From NCBI GenBank assembly GCA_003208835.1, contig QCVD01000011.1, positions 1 through 54,108 on the forward strand: a stretch of 54,108 nt of DNA. Direction: 5' to 3'. The position numbers and the translations under genes are program-made. Source of the DNA: Synechococcus sp. AG-683-C23. Lineage in GTDB: Bacteria > Cyanobacteriota > Cyanobacteriia > PCC-6307 > Cyanobiaceae. Below are positions 1-9,439 of the stretch, piece by piece; the stretch's first letter is position 1; every line of letters begins with the position of its first letter. Under the pieces are notes generated by a model that saw nothing but the letters and a program-made list of their open reading frames with translations, was not told the origin of the DNA and ran no database searches.

Positions 1-154
1 ATACGCCAGCGACCTTAACAAGCTCAACCCCTGTTGTGGGGCGTGTTTGCGTCACCTGAAATCCCTTGTATCGCTTCGTTCCTTTGGGATTTCTTTTGCT
101 TTCGCAATTGGGCACCATCGCCCCCCACAATGATCAATAAATATCGCCATCTCC
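1..154. other. Upstream region of ycf4
   Basis: No coding sequence or RNA gene could be recognised in this edge stretch. It holds the 5' region of ycf4 and probably its promoter. The neighbouring gene on the left lies outside the window. Confidence 0.4.
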
Positions 155-691
155 ATGTCTGCAGCAGTGCTGGAGCAATCGGTGCTCGGCTCCCGGCGTC
201 TTTCGAATCTTTTGGTGGCTGCAGCCGTCAGTGTTGGAGGGGTTGGCTTCCTTTTGGCGTCACTCTCCAGCTACCTCGGACAAGACCTACTGCCGTTTGG
301 TCATCCCGCAGCTTTGATCTTTGTTCCGCAAGGACTCGTGATGGGTTTGTACAGCATCGCTGCTGCATTGCTGGCGTCCTATCTCTGGTACGTCATTGCT
401 GTTGATGTGGGCTCCGGAAGCAACCGTTTCGATAAGGAATCTGGTGTTGTGGTAATCAGCCGCCGAGGGTTTCGTCGTCCGGTTTGTGTTGAGTTTCCCT
501 TGAAAGATGTCAAGGCGGTGAAAGTTGAAGTGCGTGATGGTTTCAATGCCCGCCGCCGGGTGTCCTTACGCCTGCAGGGTCGTCGCGATCTTCCACTGTC
601 TCGCGTTGGTGAGCCGCTTCCCCTGGCTCAACTCGAGCAGGAAGGAGCGGAACTCGCCCGTTTCCTTGGCGTCAACCTCGAAGGAATTTGA
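155..691 (+). CDS. ycf4: Photosystem I assembly protein Ycf4
   Basis: The 178-residue product matches Ycf4, a thylakoid membrane protein that helps assemble photosystem I. Two hydrophobic segments near residues 18-42 and 58-85 are followed by a soluble C-terminal half that contains a run typical of the family ([19 protein letters not shown]). The length fits the usual 180-190 residues. The ATG at 155 is the first in-frame ATG before the first membrane segment. The stop at 689-691 overlaps the extended frame of the downstream cyclophilin gene, so the two genes are probably cotranscribed. Identification is by family knowledge of the sequence pattern. Confidence 0.93.
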   Translation: MSAAVLEQSVLGSRRLSNLLVAAAVSVGGVGFLLASLSSYLGQDLLPFGHPAALIFVPQGLVMGLYSIAAALLASYLWYVIAVDVGSGSNRFDKESGVVVISRRGFRRPVCVEFPLKDVKAVKVEVRDGFNARRRVSLRLQGRRDLPLSRVGEPLPLAQLEQEGAELARFLGVNLEGI

Positions 692-696
692 TTCCC

Positions 697-1377
697 ATGC
701 GTTCACCCCTGCCTCGTTTTGTTTGGTCGTTGGTCCTGCTCATTCCCTTGATGGTGAGTTGCAGCCCATCACCTCAGGCATCGCCAGCACCCTCCTGTTC
801 TGATGCAAATGTTCCTTGCCTGCAGGGGACAGCCCAGGTGCAGGTGAGCACCAACCGTGGCGAGATCACGGTCGAGGTGGATGGAGATGCGGCGCCGATT
901 ACAGCTGGAAATTTTGTTGATTTGGTGCGTCGTGGCACCTACGACGGAACAATGTTTCATCGCGTTGTTCGCGAGCCCGTTTCTTTTGTTGTTCAAGGCG
1001 GAGACCCCAAATCAACGGATCGCTCCGTTCCGATGAATCAATTGGGTACCGGCAGTTTTGTTGATCCACAAACCGGTCAATCCCGAATGATCCCTTTGGA
1101 GATCAGTTTTCGAGGAGAAGAAAATCCTCGCTACAACCGGGAAATTACCAATCCAAGCCAGCTCGACGACCTCACTCTGAAACATGAGCGCGGTGCGGTA
1201 GCGATGGCTCGCTCCCAGGCGCCAGACTCTGCCAGTGCTCAGTTTTATATCGCCTTAAAGCCTTTGCCAGAGCTGGATGGTCGTTATGCCGTTTTTGGTC
1301 GAGTGATTGCTGGTATGGATGTTGTTGATGAGATTCGGCAAGGGGATCGCATGACCAAGGTCAGCCTTGTGAACTGA
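697..1377 (+). CDS. Peptidyl-prolyl cis-trans isomerase, cyclophilin type, predicted lipoprotein
   Basis: The product starts with a hydrophobic signal segment ending in a lipobox (LMVSC, Cys22), so it is probably exported and lipid-anchored. From about residue 50 it is a cyclophilin domain, with the core motifs [20 protein letters not shown] and FVVQGGDP followed by the catalytic-core segments [20 protein letters not shown] and [14 protein letters not shown]. It would catalyse proline isomerisation during folding of exported proteins. A TTG at 688 gives a three-residue extension, but the ATG at 697 is the better start because it begins directly at the signal peptide. It follows ycf4 in the same orientation with five bases between stop and start. 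Confidence 0.92.
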   Translation: MRSPLPRFVWSLVLLIPLMVSCSPSPQASPAPSCSDANVPCLQGTAQVQVSTNRGEITVEVDGDAAPITAGNFVDLVRRGTYDGTMFHRVVREPVSFVVQGGDPKSTDRSVPMNQLGTGSFVDPQTGQSRMIPLEISFRGEENPRYNREITNPSQLDDLTLKHERGAVAMARSQAPDSASAQFYIALKPLPELDGRYAVFGRVIAGMDVVDEIRQGDRMTKVSLVN

Positions 1378-1383
1378 TCTTTC

Positions 1384-1417
1384 TTAGTAACTGACCTCTC
1401 TTAGTAATTGACCTCAA
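1384..1417. repeat. Imperfect 17-bp tandem duplication between convergent genes
   Basis: The units TTAGTAACTGACCTCTC and TTAGTAATTGACCTCAA lie side by side in the short gap between the cyclophilin gene and ilvH. The second copy provides the ilvH stop codon on the minus strand (TCA at 1414-1416). Seen directly; any function is unknown. Confidence 0.7.
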
Positions 1418-1944
1418 GCCGGGATTCGCGTTTCGCTCGGTGAAACCTTGAGGAGTTCGGTGTTCACACCGGATGCCCGTTCGAGGGCCACTTTTCCGGT
1501 GCGGGCAATTTCGAGGATGCCAAAGGGTTTCATGAGACGTTCAAGTGCAACCAATTTGCCGGGGTCGCCCACCACTTCAAGGGTTAAAGCCTCATCGGCC
1601 ACGTCAACAACTTTGGCGCGGAACACCTGAACCAGATCAAAAACGGCGCCTCGTGTTTCGGCAGGGGCTTTTACTTTCAGGAGCATCAGTTCGCGCTCCA
1701 CAGCTGGACGCTGGGTTAAATCCAGGACTTGGAGGACGTTGACCAGCTTGTCCAGCTGCTTGGTCATCTGTTGCAGTGTCTGGTCGTCACCTTCCACCTC
1801 CATAGTTAGGCGTGATTGACCATCCGCCTCGGCTGGCCCTACAGCCAAGCTGTGAATGTTGAAACCACGGCGGGCGAATAATCCGGCGATGCGGCTGAGT
1901 GCTCCAGATTCATCCTCCACAAGCACCGAAAGGGTGTGCTTCAT
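1414..1944 (-). CDS. ilvH: Acetolactate synthase small (regulatory) subunit
   Basis: The 176-residue protein begins with an ACT domain ([20 protein letters not shown], then [17 protein letters not shown]) and has the family's C-terminal regulatory domain (LMLLKVKAP ... [19 protein letters not shown]). The family binds the catalytic subunit IlvB and makes it sensitive to valine in branched-chain amino acid synthesis. Length and start are standard. The ATG overlaps the end of the upstream alpha/beta hydrolase gene by four bases (stop at 1941), so the two are translationally coupled. The gene runs convergently against the cyclophilin gene. Confidence 0.95.
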   Translation of the reverse strand: MKHTLSVLVEDESGALSRIAGLFARRGFNIHSLAVGPAEADGQSRLTMEVEGDDQTLQQMTKQLDKLVNVLQVLDLTQRPAVERELMLLKVKAPAETRGAVFDLVQVFRAKVVDVADEALTLEVVGDPGKLVALERLMKPFGILEIARTGKVALERASGVNTELLKVSPSETRIPA

Positions 1945-2975
1945 CTCTGCTGAACGTCCCCTGCCGGTCTGGTGTTACCCAAGTTACGGTCCAGCCAGGG
2001 CAGTAAGGCATTTAAAAACTGATTTGGGTCTTCATCGTGGGGGCAATGCCCGCAATTATTGAGCACTTTGAGCTCCACCCAGGGGTGTTGATTCACCACG
2101 TGTCGACCCACGGCGAGGGGAATAAATCGGTCGTTCTGTCCCCACAACATCAGCATCGGCAATCGTGTCGTTGCAAGTTGTTCCAGCAGGGCTGGAGCCG
2201 TGGCTCCTCGGGGTCGCAGACTCATCCCAAGCGTCATGGCACGTAAGGCTCGGGCTGCGGTTGGTCGGCGGGCTGGACGACGAATGAGCTCTTGCAGCTC
2301 AAGGTCGTTGGTGATGGAACGGGTGTAGGCACCTTGCAGTCCGAGTCGAATCAGCTTGCTGCGCGCAATCAGTGGCACGATCCATTGCAAGGGCAGGAGT
2401 TGAACGACGAAGCGAAGCCCTCTCCGTTGCCAGCGCCGTCTCCACGGTGAACGTCGTCGTGGCATCGGCTGGACCAGGGCGGGATCAGGCAGCGGTGCTG
2501 CCACGAGTGCTCTCACTAAATGGGGCGTCAGCACTGCTGTGGTGAGGGCACTGAGGCCTCCAAGGGAGTTCCCCACAAGCACGGCGGGCCTTTGGACAAT
2601 CTCCTCAATAAAGGCGGCGGTTTGCTGCCCCCAAATCTGGTTATCCAGCGGACCTCCCTGGCGTAGCCCCGGTTGATCCGACGCGCCAAATCCCAAGAGG
2701 TCGAGGCTGAACACTTGCCAGCCTTGGGCCGCCAGTTTTGGAGCGATGCGGCGCCAATGCCCGCTCGAGGCCCCGAAACCGTGGAGGAGTACTAGAGCCG
2801 GGCCATTGTTGGGCCCCAAAACGCGCCAATGGCATGTCCATTGTTGATTTTGGCGCCCGAGACTGGCCTGCCGGACCCAAGTCCATTCGTTGTGGAAACC
2901 CCAGGCGCTGGTTTCGGCCTCCGGGCACCATGGCTCGGCAGGCTGGAGTGCATTGGCAGGCACAGCTCTGGGCAC
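1941..2975 (-). CDS. Alpha/beta hydrolase
   Basis: This is an alpha/beta hydrolase-fold protein of up to 344 residues. Visible motifs are the oxyanion-hole segment [20 protein letters not shown], the nucleophile elbow VGNSLGG, an acidic member near [10 protein letters not shown], and a late histidine in [12 protein letters not shown]. The substrate cannot be inferred. Similar proteins in cyanobacteria are annotated as hydrolases or haloalkane dehalogenase-like enzymes. The start is uncertain: GTG at 2975 or GTG at 2963 are both possible, and the 5' end overlaps the divergent trm1 start. It is coupled to ilvH by a four-base overlap. Confidence 0.85.
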   Translation of the reverse strand: MPRAVPANALQPAEPWCPEAETSAWGFHNEWTWVRQASLGRQNQQWTCHWRVLGPNNGPALVLLHGFGASSGHWRRIAPKLAAQGWQVFSLDLLGFGASDQPGLRQGGPLDNQIWGQQTAAFIEEIVQRPAVLVGNSLGGLSALTTAVLTPHLVRALVAAPLPDPALVQPMPRRRSPWRRRWQRRGLRFVVQLLPLQWIVPLIARSKLIRLGLQGAYTRSITNDLELQELIRRPARRPTAARALRAMTLGMSLRPRGATAPALLEQLATTRLPMLMLWGQNDRFIPLAVGRHVVNQHPWVELKVLNNCGHCPHDEDPNQFLNALLPWLDRNLGNTRPAGDVQQR

Positions 2976-4131
2976 AGCGGATCATCACTATCGCGAAGGG
3001 TCTGCCTCTCTGGCATTGGGATCGGGGTTTTTTCGTCCGGATTCGCGGCCTTCCCGGGATTGTTCAGTGCTGTTGGCCCGTCATCAACACCGGCATGCGC
3101 AGGGGCAACTCCGCTGGCTCGACCTCATGGCAGGTTGTGGGATCCGTAGCTTGCGCTGGGGGTTAGAAGCCCTTCAGGAGAGACCAGAGCGGGTCGAGTT
3201 ATGGGTGAACGACGGTGACCCAGATCGCTTGCCTTGCCTTAACAGCAACCTGAGTGACCTGCCGAGGCCGGCGCGGGTCAGTTCCCAGGCTGCAGAGGTG
3301 CTGTTGGGACAGGCGTATTTGGATGGTCGCTTTTTCGATCTGATCGATCTTGATGCTTTCGGAGCCCCAGGGGCTTTGATTCAGCCTGCCTTGCAAGCGT
3401 TGCGGTTCGAGGGGCTGCTGCTGCTAGCCAGTACGGATGGACGCTCTCCAACGGGCCATGACCGTGATGGAGCGATTCGCAGCCTGGGTGCGGCTGCACG
3501 GGTGCATCCTGCGAGCTGGGAACTGGCTTTGCGCCACCAACTTGGTTTGGTGGCCCGTCAGGCTTGGATGCTGGGTCGGGGGATGCAACCTCTGCTTTGT
3601 TTCAGTGAGGGACGCACCTTTCGGGTGAGCGTGCGCATGCGACGGCATCTCCAGCCGGGGGAGGAGCATCGCTTAGGCCTCTTAGCTCGCTGCGAAGCCT
3701 GTGGATCGCAGGTGGTTCAGATTTTGAAAAATCTCACAGGCTGGCCCAGCTGTTGTTGCCCAAGCGGATCAGGTCGCTGGAGTGTGAGTGGTCCTCTCTG
3801 GATCGGTCCTCTGCAGGATCTTCAAATGTTGGCTGGTTTGCGCGGGGATCCCTGGCTGCAGGAACCTGGCGCCATCTCAAATCGGACGAAGCGCTTACTT
3901 GAGCGGTTGGAAGCCGACCCGGGCAGTCCAGCAACGGTTTGGGCCACCGATGAGTTGGCGCGACGCCTCGGTGGTGGAGGCCCCCCGCCCTTGAACCAGC
4001 TTGTGATTGCGGTGCGGCAGGCCGGATTTCACGCCTATCCCAGTGCCGTGATGGCCGGGCAATTGCGAACGGATGCAGATTTAACAGTCCTGTTAAGGCT
4101 TTGCGCTGATTTGCGTTCCGAAGGGACTTAA
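2953..4131 (+). CDS. trm1: tRNA (guanine-26 N2) dimethyltransferase, Trm1 family
   Basis: The protein carries the Trm1 N-terminal signature YREGSASL ... FFRPDSRPSRD, the SAM-binding segment WLDLMAGCGIRSLRWGL, and a catalytic-type segment FDLIDLDAFGAP where most families read DPFG. A four-cysteine cluster (CEACGSQ ... CCCPSGSG) resembles a zinc site in the C-terminal half. Trm1 methylates G26 of tRNA; it is common in archaea and eukaryotes but is also found in cyanobacteria. No ATG precedes the conserved start in this frame, so TTG at 2953 is proposed. An upstream ATG at 2890 would add 21 unsupported residues. The 5' end overlaps the divergent hydrolase gene. Confidence 0.85.
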   Translation: MAGTALGTADHHYREGSASLALGSGFFRPDSRPSRDCSVLLARHQHRHAQGQLRWLDLMAGCGIRSLRWGLEALQERPERVELWVNDGDPDRLPCLNSNLSDLPRPARVSSQAAEVLLGQAYLDGRFFDLIDLDAFGAPGALIQPALQALRFEGLLLLASTDGRSPTGHDRDGAIRSLGAAARVHPASWELALRHQLGLVARQAWMLGRGMQPLLCFSEGRTFRVSVRMRRHLQPGEEHRLGLLARCEACGSQVVQILKNLTGWPSCCCPSGSGRWSVSGPLWIGPLQDLQMLAGLRGDPWLQEPGAISNRTKRLLERLEADPGSPATVWATDELARRLGGGGPPPLNQLVIAVRQAGFHAYPSAVMAGQLRTDADLTVLLRLCADLRSEGT

Positions 4132-4158
4132 ATGGGAAGTGAAAGTTGCGCCCCGTCC

Positions 4159-4257
4159 ATGGCTTCAGAAATTTTCGGAACTGCTGCCATTTTCTGGGTT
4201 CTGATCCCCATTGGTCTGCTTGGCGGTGCACTGCTGTTGAAACTCGAGGGTGATTGA
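4159..4257 (+). CDS. petM: Cytochrome b6f complex subunit PetM
   Basis: A 32-residue single-span membrane peptide ([20 protein letters not shown], then [12 protein letters not shown]) matches PetM, the small subunit VII of the cytochrome b6f complex in the thylakoid membrane. An in-frame ATG at 4132 would add nine residues, but the 32-residue form has the canonical length and start. It lies 27 bases after the trm1 stop and upstream of ycf39. Confidence 0.92.
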   Translation: MASEIFGTAAIFWVLIPIGLLGGALLLKLEGD

Positions 4258-4313
4258 TTCAGCAGCTGGAGCCTCAAGCCCACTAAGCTCCCAACCGTGC
4301 AGTAGGGGGTGCC

Positions 4314-5276
4314 ATGCAGGTTCTGGTGGTTGGTGGAACGGGCACCCTCGGTCGGCAGATCGCGCGTCGAGCCTTGGATGTAGGACATCAGGTCCGTTGC
4401 ATGGTCCGAACCCCTCGCAAGGCAGCGTTTCTGCAGGAGTGGGGCTGTGAGCTCACTCGCGGTGACCTGTTAGAGCCCGACAGTCTCGACTACGCCCTTG
4501 ACGGCGTTGATGCGGTCATAGATGCCGCCACAAGCCGTCCTAGTGATCCTCAGAGTATTTACGAGTCCGATTGGGACGGAAAGCTCAATCTGTTGCGCGC
4601 CTGTGATCGCGCAGATGTGAAGCGATTCGTGTTCCTTTCTTTGTTAGGGGCCCATCGCTATCGGGATGTTCCGTTGATGGACATCAAGTCCTGCACTGAG
4701 AATTTGCTGGAAGCTTCGGATTTTGACTACACCATCCTCCAAGGCGCAGCCTTTATGCAGGGTGTGATCAGCCAATTCGCAATCCCGGTTTTGGAAAGCC
4801 AAACCGTTTGGGTGAGTGGCAGTCCAACTGCGATTGCGTATATGAATACGCAAGACATGGCCCGTTTTGCAGTGGCGGCGCTCGAACGTCCAGAAACGGT
4901 GCGGGGAACGTTCCCTGTGGTGGGCCCCAAACCCTGGAATACAGGGCAATTGGTGCAGCTTTGTGAGCGTTGCAGCGGTAGAACGGCGCGTGTTTTCCGC
5001 GTTCAACCCATCTTGATCAAGCTGATGCAGGGCATCGCTTCATTTTTCGAGCCCGCTGTCAACGTGGCCGAACGTCTTGCCTTCGCGGAAGTCACCGGTG
5101 GAGGCCAGGCCCTCGATGCTCCGATGAAACCCAGTTATGCCGCTTTTGGCTTAGATGAAGCCGAAACGACGGATATCGAGAGTTACATTCGCGAGTATTA
5201 CGACACCATTCTCAAGCGTCTTCGAGAGATGGAGGCAGATTTAGACAAAGACGCGAAGAAAAAGCTGCCCTTCTAG
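4314..5276 (+). CDS. ycf39: Ycf39-type NAD(P)-binding photosystem II assembly factor
   Basis: A 320-residue atypical short-chain dehydrogenase/NmrA-like protein. The N-terminal Rossmann motif is VLVVGGTGTLGRQIA, followed by CMVRTPRKAAFLQEWG and GDLLEPDSLDYALDGVDAVI. The end (EYYDTILKRLREMEADL) fits the Ycf39/HCF244 group, which takes part in early D1 insertion and chlorophyll delivery to photosystem II, acting at the thylakoid membrane. No classical YxxxK dehydrogenase site is visible, as expected for the group. Located next to petM and near other photosynthesis genes. Confidence 0.93.
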   Translation: MQVLVVGGTGTLGRQIARRALDVGHQVRCMVRTPRKAAFLQEWGCELTRGDLLEPDSLDYALDGVDAVIDAATSRPSDPQSIYESDWDGKLNLLRACDRADVKRFVFLSLLGAHRYRDVPLMDIKSCTENLLEASDFDYTILQGAAFMQGVISQFAIPVLESQTVWVSGSPTAIAYMNTQDMARFAVAALERPETVRGTFPVVGPKPWNTGQLVQLCERCSGRTARVFRVQPILIKLMQGIASFFEPAVNVAERLAFAEVTGGGQALDAPMKPSYAAFGLDEAETTDIESYIREYYDTILKRLREMEADLDKDAKKKLPF

Positions 5277-5328
5277 AAGGTTGGCTTGCGCTGGTTCGTT
5301 TGTACTACTAAAGTAGGTTTTTGATCTT

Positions 5329-5544
5329 ATGGCTGTCGCTCAGCTCAAAAATCTGCAGCGTCGGCTGCTCTTGCTTGCAGAAGAGGCAGAGCAAGGTCTT
5401 AACCGAGCTTGCGGGCATGAGCTGTGGAAGACGGTGGGGCCACATGCCATTGATGCTTTGGAAGACCCGGCCCGGAGGGCTGAGGCCAATTACTGGTATG
5501 GCCAGTGGAATGTCGTACGAGAGTTGCAAGAGGCCATTGGTTGA
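5329..5544 (+). CDS. Small conserved-type hypothetical protein, 71 residues
   Basis: A short charged, helix-rich soluble protein (MAVAQLKNLQRRLLLLAEEA at the start; GQWNVVRELQEAIG at the end). No domain is recognised. The ATG at 5329 is the natural start. The TGA stop at 5542-5544 overlaps the ATG of the next gene (ATGA), so it is translated together with the ArsM-like methyltransferase. The tight coupling is the best evidence that it is real. Confidence 0.75.
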   Translation: MAVAQLKNLQRRLLLLAEEAEQGLNRACGHELWKTVGPHAIDALEDPARRAEANYWYGQWNVVRELQEAIG

Positions 5545-6344
5545 TGCCGGATTCTTGCTGTCCTCCATCGAACTTGTTTGATCAAACCCGTGCTGTTGAG
5601 GAGCGGTATGGCGCGGCCGCCCATGAGCAAGAAGCCTGCTTGTGCACCCCTGTGGGGTTTGATCCTAAGTTTTTGAGTGTCATCCCGAAGGCCGTTGTAG
5701 AGCGCGACTACGGCTGTGGAGATCCCACGCGTTGGGTTCGTTCCGGCGATCGGGTCTTGGATCTTGGCAGTGGCAGCGGCAAGAACGCGTTCATTTGTTC
5801 TCAGATTGTTGGTGCCGATGGTGCTGTCATCGGCGTCGACCGCAACGTCGACATGCTGGCCCTGTCCCGTGGTGCGGCTGCGCAAGTTGCTGATGCCATT
5901 GGCTACGCCAATGTTCAATTCGTTGATGGATCCATTGAGGCGCTTGATGCCCTCACCAGCGATGGAACCCCCCTTGTTGCTGATGCGAGCGTTGATGTTG
6001 TTTTAAGTAATTGCGTTCTCAATTTGGTGAATCCTTCCGATCGAGAGCGGCTTTTGGCCAACATTCGACGCGTTCTTCCCCCTGGTGGTCGTGTCGCCAT
6101 CAGCGACATTGTTTGCGATCAAGTTGTGCCGCAGCATCTTCAGGAGGATCCAGACCTTTGGAGCGGCTGCATTAGTGGTGCTTGGGAAGAAGCCAGTTTT
6201 CTCGAGGCCTTCCGAAGCCTTGGCTTTGAGCAGGTGCATTACACCGACCGCAGTGTGGATCCATGGCGGAAGCTTGAAGGAATTGAATTTCGGGCCGTTA
6301 CCCTCGTCGGCGACCTACCAGGTTCTTCGGGTTGCTGCCCTTAA
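5544..6344 (+). CDS. ArsM-like SAM-dependent methyltransferase
   Basis: The 266-residue product resembles arsenite S-adenosylmethionine methyltransferases. After YGCGDP comes motif I (VLDLGSGSGKNAF), then motif II (GVDRNVDMLALSR), the hallmark SNCVLNLV containing a conserved cysteine, and SGCISGAW with a second one. An upstream pair (ACLCTPVGF) supplies further cysteines and the protein ends GCCP. ArsM enzymes methylate As(III) for detoxification. The arsenic assignment here is inferred from the cysteine pattern; other cyanobacterial relatives may act on other substrates. ATG at 5544 overlaps the upstream stop. The 3' end overlaps the convergent pseudouridine synthase gene by 47 bases. Confidence 0.8.
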   Translation: MPDSCCPPSNLFDQTRAVEERYGAAAHEQEACLCTPVGFDPKFLSVIPKAVVERDYGCGDPTRWVRSGDRVLDLGSGSGKNAFICSQIVGADGAVIGVDRNVDMLALSRGAAAQVADAIGYANVQFVDGSIEALDALTSDGTPLVADASVDVVLSNCVLNLVNPSDRERLLANIRRVLPPGGRVAISDIVCDQVVPQHLQEDPDLWSGCISGAWEEASFLEAFRSLGFEQVHYTDRSVDPWRKLEGIEFRAVTLVGDLPGSSGCCP

Positions 6345-6939
6345 GCAGCTGCACGAGGCGACCCTCTTCTGTCTTGGTCACTGCACGCCATTCTCCGGGT
6401 TTTAGTCCTGTCAGATCCAGCGGAGTGCCCCCATCCATCAGGTCGATTTTGGATCGGATTAAGCGAAGAGTGGGTAGTCCCACTGCTGCGGTCATCCGAC
6501 GCACCTGACGATTTTTGCCTTCCTGGAGGGAGAGTTCCAGCCAGTGGGTTGGTATTGCCGCGCGGTAGCGAATCGGTGGTGTGCGCTCTCCGATTGTTGG
6601 GATGCTTTCAGCTTTCAGCCATTCAGCTTTGGCAGGACGTGTGCGGTAGCCCTGCACAGTGACACCGTCGCGAAGTTGTTGTAATTGATCGGGATTGGGA
6701 GATCCCTCGACTTGAACCCAATAGGTCCGCCAATGACCGAAACAAGGATTCGTTAATTGTTGTTGGAGGCGTCCATTGCTGGTGAGTACAAGAAGGCCTT
6801 CACTGTCGGCGTCAAGACGACCGGCCGCATAGACATCAGGTATGTCGACAAAATCTCGCAGGCAACTCCAGCGGCTGTTGTCTTCTGGAGTGAACTGACT
6901 AAGGACACCGTATGGCTTATGAAGCAACAAAGTCACCAA
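6298..6939 (-). CDS. Pseudouridine synthase, RluE/RsuA family
   Basis: The 213-residue protein has the family's opening (LLLHKPYGVLSQF), the catalytic-aspartate motif AAGRLDADSEGLLVLTSNG and the late motif LQEGKNRQVRRMTAAVGLPT. No S4 domain precedes the catalytic domain, which points to the RluE-like short group acting on 23S rRNA. The start is TTG at 6939 or GTG at 6936; no ATG fits. It is convergent with, and overlaps, the ArsM-like gene. Confidence 0.9.
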   Translation of the reverse strand: MVTLLLHKPYGVLSQFTPEDNSRWSCLRDFVDIPDVYAAGRLDADSEGLLVLTSNGRLQQQLTNPCFGHWRTYWVQVEGSPNPDQLQQLRDGVTVQGYRTRPAKAEWLKAESIPTIGERTPPIRYRAAIPTHWLELSLQEGKNRQVRRMTAAVGLPTLRLIRSKIDLMDGGTPLDLTGLKPGEWRAVTKTEEGRLVQLLKGSNPKNLVGRRRG

Positions 6940-7112
6940 AAGTTAAAAAGCCCGTGGCTCTCTTGGAGATAGAGACCAATAATAATCTTCAGGCTTAAAT
7001 AATTAAGATTATCTCAATCAAAAATCAACTTGTTATTGATGATCTCGATTTTGAGTGTGGATCGGCTTTGTTTGAGGTGAGGCTCAATATCGATTGCGTC
7101 GAACAATCTTTG

Positions 7113-7208
7113 CTATTGGGCATCGCCTTGGCGCGCACGCCAGAGGTTGACGGCTCCGATGCAGATCAGCAACAAGCCCAAATCGAGGGTTAGGGGGGGG
7201 AGCATCAT
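7113..7208 (-). CDS. Possible 31-residue membrane peptide
   Basis: A tiny ORF encodes a single hydrophobic span followed by a charged tail (MMLPPLTLDLGLLLICIGAV, then NLWRARQGDAQ). It lies in the gap between rluE-like and infA. The longer upstream extension of this frame is not protein-like. The size and shape resemble the many single-span peptides of picocyanobacteria, but no family is recognised, so the call rests on composition alone. Confidence 0.35.
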   Translation of the reverse strand: MMLPPLTLDLGLLLICIGAVNLWRARQGDAQ

Positions 7209-7316
7209 CGATTTGGTTTCACCGGTCGTCGACCTTAAAGGGAAAAATTTGCGATTGGGCTCTGCATGCGCCCTCCTAAAGTGGGAGGTAATACAGGTTG
7301 CATACCTCACTAGCGC

Positions 7317-7586
7317 ATGATCGAAACCTCGGGTGTGATCGAGAAGGAACAGGGCAATGGGTTCTATCTGGTCACCCTCGAGCAGCCTGCTGGTCACCAG
7401 TGTCTGTGTCGAGCTGCTGGAAAGCTGACCAAATTTCGAATCAAATTATTGGCTGGTGACAAGGTGCTGGTCGAAATCAGCCCCTACGACCTCACTCGTG
7501 GACGGATCACGTATCGCGAGCGCAACGCCGGAGCGCCCGGTGGACGTCCAGGCGGTAATCGCCCCGGTGGACCGCGCCGTCGCTGA
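7317..7586 (+). CDS. infA: Translation initiation factor IF-1
   Basis: An 89-residue S1/OB-fold protein: MIETSGVIEKEQGNGFYLVT, AAGKLTKFRIKLLAGDKVLVE and the characteristic end ISPYDLTRGRITYRER. IF-1 binds the ribosomal A site during initiation. The C-terminus continues with a Gly/Pro/Arg tail (GGRPGGNRPGGPRRR) beyond the usual 70-75 residues, which is an extension of this protein. The ATG at 7317 is the natural start. Confidence 0.95.
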   Translation: MIETSGVIEKEQGNGFYLVTLEQPAGHQCLCRAAGKLTKFRIKLLAGDKVLVEISPYDLTRGRITYRERNAGAPGGRPGGNRPGGPRRR

Positions 7587-7615
7587 TCGGGTTCGGTTCC
7601 TGGATCGCTGGTGGT

Positions 7616-9007
7616 CTAACGGATCAGGGCTTCAATGGCCTGTTTGAACTCGCTGCGTTGTTTGACGCCGCGCCATTGCTTCACCATTTCTTTGTGGTGA
7701 AACAATTGAATGGTTGGCGTTCCGCTCACCCCTGCCTGCTCGGCAATCTCTTGATCGGATTCGATGTCAATCACGATCGCCTGGGCGGCGCCGTCGAGCT
7801 CATTAATCACCCGTTGAAGCTGAGGCTTCAACACGTGGCAAGGACCACAGCTCGGTGAGGTGTAAACCACCATGAGTGGTTTGTTGCTGTCGTGATACAG
7901 CTTGCGCAGGGCATAACCGCCTTTTTGCCAAAGCCCTTCGGCGCTGTAGGTGGCTTCCGTGGTGACATCCACGTTGACCGGCAGCTCCGCCTTGGCCGGC
8001 TCAACATTGTGCCGTTTCATTCGGGTGGCTAAGTCGTGATGGCTGAGCCAACGCTCGGCGGCTAATGCAGCTTTACAGCCGCTGCCAGCAGCTGTAATCC
8101 CTTGTCTCCACTCGGCATCGGCTACATCTCCAGCGGCAAAGACGCCATCGATGGAGGTTTCTGGTCGGCCTGATTCTGTGGCGATGTAAGCCTTGCTGTC
8201 GAGGTCTACTTGATCTTTCAACAGCTCGGTATTGGGTGTATGACCAATCGCGTAAAACAGACCTTTGACGGCTAAGTCGGTTGTTGAATCATTGATGCGA
8301 TTGCGCAAGCTGAGCGATTCCATCCAATCTTTGCCACTCACATCGGCAATTTCACTGTTCCAATGCACCGTGATAGCTGGGTTGGCAAGCACACGGTCGG
8401 CCATGGCGGCACTGGCCCGCAACCGTTCTGAACGCACGATGAGATGCACGTGGCTGCCATATTTCGTGAGATAGACAGCTTCTTCGCAGGCGGAATCACC
8501 GCCGCCGACCACAGCGAGTTCGGCGTTGCGGAATTGTGGAGTTGCACCATCGCAAATGGCGCATGCGCTGATCCCACGGCTCCAAAATCGCTCCTCTGAT
8601 GGCAATCCCAAGCGGTTGGCACTAGCACCCGTCGCAATAACAAGGGAATGGGATCGAATGATTTCCCCTTCAACTTTGATTTGAAATGGACGTTTGCTGA
8701 GATCGATGGAATCTGCATCGGCCTCCAGCAAGTGGGTACCCCAGCGCACCGCTTGAGCTTTCATCAAATCCATCAAGTCCGGGCCCAGCACTCCATCTGG
8801 AAATCCAGGAAAGTTCTCGACGTGGGTGGTGGTCATCAATTGCCCGCCAGGAATGCCCCCTCGCTGAAAGCCCGTGACCAAAATTGGCTGAAGGTTGGCT
8901 CGGGCTGCGTAGATGGCTGCCGTATACCCAGCCGGTCCTGAACCAACAATTACAAGATTTTCAATCGACTCGGTCCCACCAGAAACCATGCCCTTATGCG
9001 GAATCAT
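7616..9007 (-). CDS. ntrC: NADPH thioredoxin reductase with fused thioredoxin domain (NTRC)
   Basis: The 463-residue fusion has an N-terminal FAD-dependent reductase ([35 protein letters not shown], redox site CAICDG, NADPH-binding [15 protein letters not shown] motif [10 protein letters not shown]). A short linker leads to a C-terminal thioredoxin domain with active site CGPC ([13 protein letters not shown]). NTRC reduces 2-Cys peroxiredoxins and tunes photosynthetic metabolism using NADPH. ATG at 9007 gives a short leader before the conserved core; ATG at 8989 is an alternative. The symbol refers to the plant/cyanobacterial NTRC, not the nitrogen regulator. Confidence 0.95.
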   Translation of the reverse strand: MIPHKGMVSGGTESIENLVIVGSGPAGYTAAIYAARANLQPILVTGFQRGGIPGGQLMTTTHVENFPGFPDGVLGPDLMDLMKAQAVRWGTHLLEADADSIDLSKRPFQIKVEGEIIRSHSLVIATGASANRLGLPSEERFWSRGISACAICDGATPQFRNAELAVVGGGDSACEEAVYLTKYGSHVHLIVRSERLRASAAMADRVLANPAITVHWNSEIADVSGKDWMESLSLRNRINDSTTDLAVKGLFYAIGHTPNTELLKDQVDLDSKAYIATESGRPETSIDGVFAAGDVADAEWRQGITAAGSGCKAALAAERWLSHHDLATRMKRHNVEPAKAELPVNVDVTTEATYSAEGLWQKGGYALRKLYHDSNKPLMVVYTSPSCGPCHVLKPQLQRVINELDGAAQAIVIDIESDQEIAEQAGVSGTPTIQLFHHKEMVKQWRGVKQRSEFKQAIEALIR

Positions 9008-9093
9008 TATGAATTAAATCTAAAGCCCGAATGATCTCTTGCGCGTTGGGTAAAAGCCGTATTTGCTACACCGCCTTGAAGTAAATAAAATCT

Positions 9094-9342
9094 TTAATTT
9101 TCAAGCTGGTAATCGTTTGAAAGGCGGTCGTTGAGGCCTCCCGATTTTTTGAAATCGGTTGGCGGAGTCAAAATGGTGTCATTGAGCATGGAGACGTTTT
9201 CGCCAATGCACGTAATCCACTCTCGAAATTCTTGGGTGATGGCATAACTGTCTTCATAGCGCTCATCTTTATCTAAATAAGCGACCCGAGTCGTAGCCCA
9301 ATTGGTAGCAACATTGACTCGGCGTTCCATCGCAGCATCCAT
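9094..9342 (-). CDS. Hypothetical protein, about 82 residues
   Basis: A small acidic/polar soluble protein with no recognised domain (MERRVNVATNWATTRVAYLD, DERYEDSYAITQEFREWI). No signal peptide or membrane segment is visible. ATG at 9342 or 9330 are both possible; the frame can be extended to a TTG at 9366. It stands alone between NTRC and the helicase, both on the same strand. Confidence 0.5.
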   Translation of the reverse strand: MDAAMERRVNVATNWATTRVAYLDKDERYEDSYAITQEFREWITCIGENVSMLNDTILTPPTDFKKSGGLNDRLSNDYQLEN

Positions 9343-9439
9343 AACAATCTCCGCGTTGTGCGTCAATTTGGTTGATCAAAGAGCTAATTCGTGGCCCTCA
9401 TGACTAAAACTTCGCATTTTTCTCTCTCGAAAGCTGTAA

